64,000 nt of DNA from Echinococcus granulosus (taxonomy: Eukaryota; Platyhelminthes; Cestoda; Cyclophyllidea; Taeniidae): contig NW_020170398.1 in assembly GCF_000524195.1 (NCBI RefSeq), positions 494,102 through 558,101 on the forward strand, written 5' to 3'. The notes beneath the pieces were generated by a model, which had not been told where the DNA came from, made no database searches, and saw only the letters and a program-made list of their open reading frames with translations. A program made the position numbers and the translations under genes. This document shows, piece by piece, positions 46,201 to 58,200 of this stretch; the stretch's first letter is position 1, and every line of letters starts with the position of its first letter.

Positions 46201-49200
46201 CATTTCAGTGTGGAAGGGCTGAGAGGCTACTGGCATTAACCAAATGTGATACTGCCAGACGGGCTGCAACCTATGAAGAACGAAGAGCCCCTCTTATCTA
46301 AGTATACGCTTAATACCAAACCTCAAAAGTTTCCTTTTGAAGACTAAATAAAATGAGCAAGTAATCGGTGTTTTCGGAAGGTAAAAAAGTGTCCTCCTTT
46401 CATCTTTTTTAAGTTCTAAGGAGCGTGAAGTGTTTAATTCCATATTTTATTTGCAATTTGCAAATAGACTGATGAATTCCTGATCGAGGCAGTTACTTTG
46501 GGCAGGTTGGAAAAGATAAGAATAGGTCACGATGGTGAAGCTCCGACACCGAACTGGTATTTGAATAAAGTGACTGTGGAGGAAGTGGAAAATTCAGCCA
46601 ACAAAATTGTGTTTGAACTCAATGCGTAAGTTCTGTGCTTTAAAGACCATATCAATCAGTATCGCTGCAATGAATAATTACACAACAAATAACTTAAAGA
46701 AGTGGTTATAAGGAGAAAAAAAGACTTCCATAAAAAGTTAACGCCCCTGTTTAAAAAGACATAAGCCACTCGTAAATGCGTCAAAAGTTAACCATACTTT
46801 TTTCGAGCACTAGATTTTGGAGCCACTTCGATTGATACTAAGCCATTTGAATTCTGTTCGGATCCAAATTTGTTTTATTACCCGGAATTTTTAGTTGGTT
46901 GGCTACCCGAAGACCGGACGGTTCTTACGAGGAAGAACTCTACCCCACACAGAGACCAGAGAGTAAGGCTGCTGTTATATAAATATTGTACTTTAACTTT
47001 GTCAGATGAAGCCTTCAAGTGGAGGGTTTCTTGGTAACCCATTTTTCTAGGTGGTACCTCAGGTTTCCCAAATGCTGAAATTTGCGATAGGACAAAGCAT
47101 ATGTATTTAATGAACTTGCACGTGGAGCTTCCTTGTAAACATACTTAAAAATCGAGCATTTTTGCTTTTAGAAATGTAATCATAAAAAACCTTTCACCTC
47201 CTGCTCCGTGCTCTAAAGAGGCCTCATTAAAATGGAAATTAGTCGGCCTGTGTGTATTGACGTCGAAAATTTTGCAGCAAAAGTAGCTAGACGTTTCCAT
47301 TCAGTTTTCATTAAACCACCAAATGCGCAGAAAGGGGCATTGATTCATGCTTATTGAAGCAATGAGAAGTGTGGAGTTTCCATAAATGGAATTACAATTC
47401 TGAGGCTGTGTGTTTGTTATTTTTCGTTTAAGTTCCCAATTGCTCTGTAACAATATAAACTAAACAAAGGGAAATGCATCATAGGTAACCTGTTCCATTA
47501 AATAATTTTATTGGTTCATTAAGAGGCAGAGAAGTAGACAGCCGCATTTGCAAATAGCAAAAACACGCTAACAGGTACGACCGCATGTGAACTGGATAGT
47601 TCTTTAACCACTTTCTGTCAATATAAAGCATAACAAAAGATCGTAATTTAAGAAGTGCCAACTTTTCTATGTGATAGTTCATTCCAAATAATTAAGGGTC
47701 AAGCAACGTGGTCCCATTATCTTTACAAGGAATTAGATCATGGTCGTCTATCTTGTATATTAGTTAAGTTTTATGGTAATCACTTTCGATTGCTTTATTG
47801 AACACAAAAATGTGGTTTGAACGCTTTAAACTTCACTAAGTTGTTTTATTTTTAAAAGAGTAGAATAACTCACGTTTGACCCGGTTGTCTGAACCTTCGA
47901 GTCGTAGCTTAGGTTTAAATATCTACCAACAAAGAAATGGATCATTGAAAAACCGGTAACATAAATCAAAAGAATGCAAAATGTCAATAGTTAAATTAAA
48001 GTTTTGTAGGACTTTTGTTGCTCCCCTTCCCTAACCTCGGTTTCAAAATATTTGCTGTGGAATAGGGCATCGAGACTTGTACCCTCTTTGGAGAATGTTA
48101 GCGTTGCCACAGCCACCACATTTGTCAAATTTGGCGGCAAGTCACCTCAAAGGTGCAGCCAAAAAACCCGCACGACCACCTTGTTACCTCTAAATAATCC
48201 TTTGGTTTTACCAAAACGTCGGTATGATCCGGCCATGTATTTCTAGGTCACGGAGTCTCTCATTTGGCATTTTATGAAGAAAAAAGCCAGAATTTTTTAA
48301 TTAAATCCACTAAATTGTCATGGAGCTATTAATCTGTCCCCATGTTATGCGAAATCGGCAAGCTTCTCCGCGAAGACTTTCTCCACACTAATTTCATTCA
48401 CTATTTGATTTGTGTTCCGAGAATCCATAAGAAGGAATTTAAAAAGTACTACCATGCAGCTTACACCTTTCATATATGATTTTCACCAAGATTAGTGAAG
48501 AATGATTGGAGAAGAGAAGAAAAAAGACCCTCATTGTAGAATATGTAATGATTCATCTAAACAGCAAACCAGCGAATAAGTTTCTCGCATGTAATCAAAT
48601 TCAGTAAAGCAGTGTTTGAAGGATCGGCTTTCAACACAATAAGGCATCACCACTTTCAAACACAACTTTTTGTCTGATTAACGAATTATGTCCTTGTTGA
48701 ACTCGGAAATGGACTAAATTTAATAACTTTATTCCCGAAATGTACCGTCAACCTTTCCGAGTGGATAAATACTAAGATGGCTCAACACAGCACCAAGTAT
48801 GTTAAAATTAATGGGAACCATTTCATCTCAGCATGTTTACTTAGATAGCCCGCTTTTTTGGCAAAAAGTTTCATTTGATACTAAATTGCGATTTTCTCTT
48901 CAGTCTCAGAAATGGTACAAAGACAGACCAAACCAAATAATTTGCGTAAGTCGATTTTTACTTGACATTAAATTTAGCCAAAAGTGTCTAGCTATTCTTT
49001 CTTGCTATTTAAGTCGGACAATGAAGATGACATCCAGTCTGACATTCTCTAGTGCTTGCCGTTACATCTTTTCATTTCGCACGGTGCAAAGAATTAGCTT
49101 TTAAGCACAAAACTTTGTTGTAGGAGCAAATTACACTGTGAGAACCAGAACAGGCGAGATATTGGGCGCAGAAACAGATGCAAAGATCTACCTCTCCCTC

Positions 49201-52200
49201 GTTGGTGATGTCGATGAGACACCGTTTGTTCAGTTGAAGCACAGTCAAGCCGATTCTGGACCATTTCGTATCGGACAAGAGGATGTTTTTCACTTTAATA
49301 GTCCCTTTGTCGGAAAGGTAGAGTTTATTATATTTGTCATCCATTCTAACCAAATTAGAGCAACTCCTATCACCTTCATGTGTGTCAAACATTGACCACA
49401 AAACTGTAAAATTCGTAAATTAGCGAGTAGGAACCGATTAATTTTTGTTCAAAAGTTAAGTACTAGTTTTTACAATCCTTCTACACCTTAGATAGAATCA
49501 GCAAAAGTGATGCTGGAGAGTAAAGACGAGAAATCTACATGGTATCTGAAATTCCTCTCCGTAACGGTGAATGAAGTGTCTCTGCGGTATCACTTCTCTG
49601 TTGACAGATGGCTGTCCAAAATTAAGTCGGATGATAGGATGCTGTATGAATTCTCGCCTTCCTCGATTGAACGAATCTTTTCAGGTAATAAAAGAACCTT
49701 ATTTATCGTAAAGTTAGTGACATCTTAGTTGTACCTTTTCTCTCCTCTTCCCCTCTGCCCTCTCCACCATCTCACAATATCACTATTTGAAAATCTAAGC
49801 AATTTTACTGAAGAATTGCTAATTTTATGAAAGTCGAAATAAGAATATGAAAAAATATTTTTCTGAGGTGGAAATATACGAAGGAAAAATTTAGCACAAC
49901 TTCATCAATCTATCATGAAGGACCCTCCAAAAGGCTACCCTAAATACCATTAGTCTGCTCATGGGACGGGACTCAGACAAAATTCAAACAGGTAGGGCGC
50001 TTAAATGTGCTTGAATCAAGCCAAAACATCTATTAATGGTGTTATTCATATTCAAAATTGTTAAAAATCCGAAACTTGGTCTGATATTAGGTTAAATGCA
50101 TTAACAGCGGGTTGTTTAAACAAAAGCCATACTCATTTTGTAATTTTGTTCTCTTTCACCATGATAGTTCCACTATTTTTGTTAAGAGTTTTATTTATTA
50201 ACTCGGGTAGTTTGTGGTTTTGCTAATTTATTACTTGCTGAAATAGTAACTTAGGCATGCACGAAAATGCAGTTGCTGAAGTACTAATCGACACCGATGT
50301 CGGTGCTTCATTTTTCTTGCTCTCTTTTATTTCGGACAAGTATGTACACATTGTTCACCTTTTAGCCGTACCTTATGAAGTAATCTTCTATACGGGAAAC
50401 GAGTCAAATTGTGGAAAGGATACTTTGGTCCACCTACAATTGTTTGGGAACAAGGGTGGGAAGCAAACGGAAGTACTATTGTTTAAAACAGACGGAAAGA
50501 TATTCAGCGCCGGTGGTGCAGACAAATTTAACGTGCGTTTACAAACTCTATATCATTAAAATGGAGGTATGGTTTCACAAATGGTAACAGGTGTGGCTGC
50601 CAAAAGAGTAAAAAAGTCAATGCCCTCATAACATTTATGACTGATTTGACATCTAGGTAGCAAAGCAGGAGCCAAGTTTCTTACTCTTTAAGGTATACAG
50701 CAGCGAGGTAGGAGATATCACCAAAATACGAGTGGGTCAAAACGGTAAAGGACCTTCGTCCTACTGGCTACTAAAGAAAATACTCATTCGCAAACCATCC
50801 ACACACATTTGTACCCACTGTCATGGGGAAATGTGCCCGAATCTACAGATTACTCGTAAGTCTCTCTTAGGGAAGTTTGAAAGGGTAAAACCAAAGCCGA
50901 TTTTTCGCTTATGACGAATTTTGAGGAATGGTTAATTTAGTAGAAGCAAACTTACCCGAATTCCTTTTTTAACTAGAAATTTCGTGGGTTACTCAAATTA
51001 CATCTCTACAGCTTAGAAAAGTATCAATTGAGCATTTCCATGTCATCATATTTAAAATGTTTACGGATTTCAAATCAACAATATGAATGAAAGAAATTAC
51101 ATTCCTTTAAGGAACCGGGTATGCTTTTATTTACAAACTGGTTCCATTAATACAAAAGTGCTTTTGAAACTAATAATGTAAGAAGCATATTTTTTTAGAT
51201 TTATAACCTAGAAAATAACTAATGTGGCCTTTAGGCTTCATTTTGCAACAGGTAGTAAAGCAATTTCATTCATCCCTGTTTTTCAGATGGAGGCGTAGCT
51301 GGTGACACCAGAAGGTGTGAAAACGATCTCTGTGATTGCTGCATGCAATGGCCTAAACAATCGAAAGAAATGTCGTTGCTTAGTTTGGAAAATCGACCGC
51401 TTGATGAATATTGGTTCTTCGCCGATCGTTGGTTACCACCTCGTGATGAAAAAGGTGGTCAAAGTTTCTGTGAGCTACTACCCGCAAAGGCCGATGGAAC
51501 ACCTCTTTCAACGGAGAGACGTGGGTCTTTTTCACTTTTATTAAAAGTTTGCGTTCTTTTGAAAAATTTTATAATACAACTATGGCGGCTTTTTACTTAA
51601 AAGATAATTCCTCTAGTACTTTGGTGTCTAGAGTGCCTGGTTTTGCTCAAAAATCCCATGAAACAGAATAACTCTGCAAAGCGAGTAATTTTGGAGCATT
51701 TAATCCTCATCGAATAGGCGCATCATTGTATGTATTAGTGACCATTGCGTTTATGTAGCTATTAACAGATAAAACAACTTTCATAGTTTATGCGAATTTC
51801 TCTTTTCAGTAACTTTCATTTCCTTTTTTAAGGAGAGCTTTTTCAGGCACAAGTTGCAACGATTACGAAATAGGGCATATATGCCCACACTTACATTTGC
51901 TTTTACTATTTTTCTAGGAACTATGTATCAAATTCGTCTCAGAACGGGAAATCTGTTCGGTGGAGGAACATCTGCTCAAGTCTATTTAACGTTAATTGGG
52001 GAAAAATCGGAGTCTGGGGAGTTTATCTTCCCCAATTCTAAGGGACTCGTTTTCGCTAAAGATCGTGAGGCAGTTTTCAAGGTAGACTACTCCCAAAAAC
52101 CCTTTTTTCTAATTATCTACTATTTAAAAATTGGCGTTTAAAAGTACATCAATTTGTATTTAAGCGCTTCAACTGGACCCGCTCTGATTAGTGAAATTGT

Positions 52201-55200
52201 GAATAATCTAGGATTTGTAAGCCACCTAGAAGAAATTGAAATACCCATTAAACTTCAAATAACTCATTATATTTTATAATTGGTTCTCCTCATTTCCCTT
52301 ATGCATCATAAGTGTGGAATTTTCTTGTATTTTCCCTACCAACTTTGAAAATATACAAAGGAGCAAAGTTAAAGTAAAAGAACTCAAAATCGTCTGGGCC
52401 GCAGCATCAAGTAGGGAAGGTGTTATGAACGTTGGTATCGTATATTTCCCACAAATTTTGCGAAAATGCCAGTAAAAGCAGCAAAAGATTCACGCATCTA
52501 ACAGGACTTGTATGAATAGGTTCTTTCCCCACTAACCTTTTTTAGGTTAACTGTATAGCAAGGTGGCAATCATATCTGCTCACACGGAGCTCATAACCTC
52601 ACACAAACGTCGGTTTCATTTTCAACTTTAAGCAAAATCCATCAAGATCTGGAATGTCACATGTGAAGCCTGTCCGTAATTATTGTTTATTAACCATGAA
52701 AGTGCTGTCACTTGTGGAAGGACAATTAGTACCCATTAGAGAGGTTACCAAAGTTGCTAGTCCATTTCAAAAGAAATTTACGACATTTTTCTTCTGTGAA
52801 AACAACACAATGCCGTTTTTTTTTTCAGTTTACCACTTCAAATCTACTTTGTTATATGCTGATTAATTTGACCCTGACGGGAGTAGTTTTTACACCATGA
52901 TAAGACTTAGCGCCCAAACATACAAAAAAAACCAATAAATTTTCCTTATTATAGGAAGGTTTTTATCTTTTATACTATAATTTTAACTGAGTGTAACCTT
53001 AAAACTAATTTCACCGCTTCACCTTGAATGTTTGTCTACGAATTTGAGAGAAGACATAAAAAGCACTTAAATTGTGGATCTGCAGAAAAGGTGAAAACTT
53101 TGAAACTTAACATCTTATTTCTAAAAAACGCTTAGTTTTTTAACCTAACCTACATAAAAGAAGAATATTAAAACTATTTTGCATATGTGGAATCATGGCA
53201 CATCATCTTTGCTGCTTTTGTATTTCACCAGCATTACCATTTTTTTCTGTGGCGTTCTCAAACCTCTCCTTTTTGGACTTATTCCCTTTCCTCTGCCCTG
53301 ATTATGCAACAATTAAGGTTTACGGATCTAAACAGATTACGTTTAAAGTGGGGCATCAATTTCAATTCGCACAATCGCACTTTAATTTAACTTTTAAAAA
53401 TTGGTGTAAATTCAAAGAGTATTTTTGCTTGATTGTGACTTGAAAGATATCAAAATAAAACTTGATGCTAAATTTCCGCTCACCGAATTGGATTGGCATT
53501 GTTTCGTAGAGGCATTTAAGATTTTTAACAAATGTAATAATACTCGTTCTATGCTAATGGAAACTGTTTGGAGAAGAAGGGGTTCTATTTTTCCCGTAGA
53601 AGACAGCTTTAAAATCAGTTTATTAGATGTTAATAGCCTGGCACACATCCATTCTCCAGGTTGAGGCTATAGGCTTGGGAGAAGTGAGAAAAATTCGCCT
53701 ACGACATGACAATAGTGGCCCAAGTCCAGACTGGTACTTACAAGAGGTGATAGTGAGCGCAAATGAGAACGGTGACGAACGCACCTACTACTTCCCCTGC
53801 AATCAGTGGCTGACCGCCACTACTGACGGTTCGGGTCGTCTATTACGCGAGTTCACAGCCGCCTCAACGACACGGAGCCGTGCCAGATCAGCAAACATAT
53901 CTGTCAGTGAGTATGCCACTGAAAATCCCCCGATGACGCGAAAAAGTGATTTTCTTCCGACCAGTCTATCTTTGAAACGGTCTGAGGATAGGAGCTTCAC
54001 AAAACCGAGTAAAAATATCTTCTTTGATGATTTTATTAGAGTCTCGTACTTTCTGGAGCACGTGCATTAAATTAGAACCCTGTTCTTTGTTAAGTTACTT
54101 CTGTGATCGGTCCGTCTGCGTAGATAAAAATCATTTTCCAATTACTCACGGCACACTCTTATTTACCTTAAAAAGCCCATTTGTCAAACATATTACTATG
54201 GCAAATTGTGAGCTTTACAGATGACATTAAAACTGGCTGACTGAAAGTCTACCAATTTCGATTTAATCATTAGAATCAATTGTAAAGAACCTTATTTTTA
54301 GGCATTTAAAACCTCTCTAGTTTTTCCTCTCATCCTGGTAAATCAAGAATGAAAGAAACTTTATTCAAGAAACTGCAGTGCAGAAAGTTCTTGGTTGGTT
54401 TCAAAGAATAGCGGGGAATGTAATCTGAAAAACAATTTACAGTAGAATAAAATACCTTTCTTTTCAATGCTATTCCTATTTCACTCCACTTTTACTCTAA
54501 GATTTTTTTGTCCATTTTTTTAAATTTTAACAAGGAGTCACATTATTCTCTTATGATCGATGGATAGGCGAATCAGGTGAAAATGGAGAGGCTTATGTGG
54601 ATCTGTCATTTCAACTGACGCCTTTTGATCCTGTTCGAGCAAGTAATGGCGATCTTTGAGTATTTTGCTTTGGCCTATTATGGGACGCATGATTTACAGA
54701 AGAAAATTATAGATATGCTGGAAATGTCTTGTGGCTGTAAATGCGGGGTTTGGGTAAGACCTTGAAATCAGCACAATGCCTCATGCCGCAAAATATTCAT
54801 CGGGAAGGTTTAAAAGGGAAACACAAATTTAACTTTTGCTATGTCAATAAAAAGTCAGGACAAAAGTGAGGAATTTTAAAAATTCCAGTATTAGAATCAG
54901 AGTTTAAAAACAAGTGATTTTAAAATTTAACGGCAACTTGCAAAGTTCATTTATTATTAGAACCGTTTCCTAGCCATATTCTACGAGTTCAAGATCTACA
55001 CGAGTGACATCGTGGATGCTGGGACGAAGGCAAGCGTTTTCGTCGTACTGTGTGGCTCAAAGGGACGAAAGACGAGTGAAGTTCAATTGAAAGGTGTCTT
55101 CAAACGGGGTGGTTGTGAAGTTCTCCATGTGGATCTTGAAGATGTAGGTGAACCTCTTCAAAGTCTGTGCATCAAACTCCACAACCAAGGCTCCAGTGCA

Positions 55201-58200
55201 GCTTGGCATTTGGATCGCGTGGAAGTCCGACCAATGGGAAGTAAATTGCCTGCTGTGAGTCTTGGTTAGCACCACTTTATAATAAGAGGCGTTTTTTATT
55301 TATTCAATCTTGTTTAATAGAAAGTAGACACATTTATCAGCAAGTTAGTAGTCAGTTTGCACGTCTTAGAACGAATAGATTAGTAAGCAGGAAACTACGT
55401 TAAAAAAATCTCTCAGGTCTTAGCATTACAAGTTCAAGTTTAAGGACTGCCTATCCACTAATGTTTCTGCATAGTATTTAGGAAAATTGACAAACAAAGC
55501 TTGCAGCATGGCTTTGAATGCTCACTAATAAGTATTATAAAAACCTCATAAAAATAATTTAGGATTAAAATAAAGAATTTTTGTTGTAAGGTGGTTAGAA
55601 GTCTGTACTGCAAAAAGCGATTTGAAAATTTCTGCCGGGGAACAAAAACCAAAAAGAGACATTTCCGATGTTAATCGTAACTCATTTATAACTTAGTGAC
55701 AACGGGAAACCTCTGTTAAAATAGTAGCTGATCTGTTCACGTAAAAATATTACAAGATATTTTTGTTTAAATTGTGTACTGCTTAACGTCAAAATGTATA
55801 ACTTGGTGCAAAAGGTTTAGAAACCGAAAAATGTTCACCCCTTCCTTCTAACTGGACGGTGTGGTAAGTGATATGTTCTGAGAATCCAAAAAGTCACTCC
55901 CTTCTGTACTAACATGGGGAAAAAACCTAAGAAGACGATATGAAATTTAGTCCATGTCTCAAAACAAGACTCTGACATTCATTTCACACCTTCCTACGTA
56001 ATGCCAGTGGCAATTTTAACTGCCAAGAAAATAAAAATCCATGGATAAAAGCCTTGTCTTTCCAGTCTTAGTTGTAAGGAGAATCCAGCGGAATTACAAC
56101 AAATTCCTTATTGTGAAATGTGGCAGACTTACTTATCATAAGTAAGCATATCTGCCTTACCACTTAACAATTCGCCAATCCTGAGGATTTCATAACTCGT
56201 TCGATTTGAAAATTTGTCTAATTGTCCAAAACACTTATTCTCACCCCATAAAATATGAGTTTCTACAGTGTCAGCTGGAGTATTCACATATATTACTGTC
56301 TAGGAAGAGTTGCTTTTAGCACAAAATTTCGAGCGTGCATAAAACATCTTGTTATATTACCAAGAAAATTAATTGTAACATCCTTTAGGAATGAATGCAC
56401 ATACTCTTGTTCAAATCTTCAGCAGAGGCAAGAGGTGATTAAGTGACTTTAAGTAATAATAAGAGATTTTTAAATAGGCTTTTGGCATATTTTGAAAACA
56501 TGGACTAGATTATGAATAGCTATTCGCAATTGACCTTAGAAATGAGGAAATTATTTTTCCATTTAACTAAGCCTGATGGAGTCCTACTTCTAGAAATCTG
56601 GTAAAGTGTAAATTATTTCTAGCTTTCTTCTTGAATTACCATGGAACTGCAATTTTGTATGACTTAAATTGAATTAATACCACCACAAAGTGGTTACTTT
56701 AAATTATACGCAAGAGAAAACACGTGTGGCTAATTAATGGCCATTTTTACGCTTGGGGTATCGGAAGACACTGATTGCATTTGTGAAAATAATTTGCCTT
56801 GCAGAAATTTATGCCCCAAAAAGAGGAGGGTCTATCTACTGCAATAAATTTTGATTAAAAAGCTTGCTATACCCACAGCATAGCCATAAAATAACCCTGG
56901 AATCATTTAGCTGCATAATAATCTTGCATTTTGTAGGATGAAGTTTACATTTTCAAATGCAATCGCTGGATCACAGATTTGGACAAGACAGGAGTAATTC
57001 TGAATGCCACAACAGGAAAACGCCAATTGTCGTCTGCTGCGTTCGCGGAAGAGACAAATACCTATGAGATCACATTCACAACAGGTTCTATATCAAATGC
57101 TGTTACCCCAGTACGTGCCTACCTCTGCTTAATTGGCGCAGATGGACGTACGGAGGAGAGACAGCTGGTGCCAGTGAAAGATTCCACCGAACCTTTCCAA
57201 CCTGGGAAGGTGGGTTATGGCCCCATTTGAGGTCCATTTTGGAATGAGTTCATATTGTATTTTCTTATACGAAGAAGACACTAAAAATGTTAATCCGAAT
57301 AGCTGTGAATGGGGATAGTAGTTTACTGATGGCAACAGTTTCGCAAGGAATACTTTTTATCAATCTGTCATAAATGATGCAGAAGAAAATCTTCAAATAT
57401 TACCCGCTAACTCGAGCTTTATTGTCACGTGATATGAAGGCAGTCATTCGTTTATTTTGTAAATGGGTAAACGCATCAAAGTAATAATAATGAGTGAAAG
57501 TAGCTACTGGTGCTCTTCGCTTACCTGCTGCCAACTTCTTTCTACGTGTACAATTACTAAGACTTCAAATTCGTCTTGTACTTTTCATCCTTCTCCTTAT
57601 TATGCTGCTCTAGTTCATTTCATACTGGTCAATGTAAAACTGGAACATTCAGCGTAATTCGACATTATTTCATCAGCCCTTCCATAACAGTTCTTCGCTT
57701 ATTTTAGTGATGTATAATATAGCTCCATTACCAGATTAATCTAAATATAGGTATAATGGAAAGTTACTACATATTTTTAAGGGACAATGAGCTCAGAACA
57801 TTCCCTTCTATTGCCGCCTGGAGGTAGCTTTACTAATAAGTGTTCGGAAGAGCTGCGAATGTGGCATCACAGTTGACAGAGGCAAGGGGAATTACCGGCA
57901 ATATAATAAAATGGTTTTTTTTCAGACGGATTTATTCATCTGGGAGGGAGTACCGTTGAGGGAGGTCACTAAAATATGCCTACGGCATGACAATACCAGT
58001 TTGTCACCGAATTGGTATGTCGATAAGGTAAATGTCCGTCAAATTACATCTCAGAAGAGCCAAGAGCCAACAAAGACATTCATTTGTAACCGATGGATCA
58101 GCAGTAGCAACGAGGAATTCATTCCCATGTCCTATAAAGTATCAACACCCTCACCTGCGCCCTCTCTGGATAGCCGCAGGTTTGACCTACCTGAGGCAAA

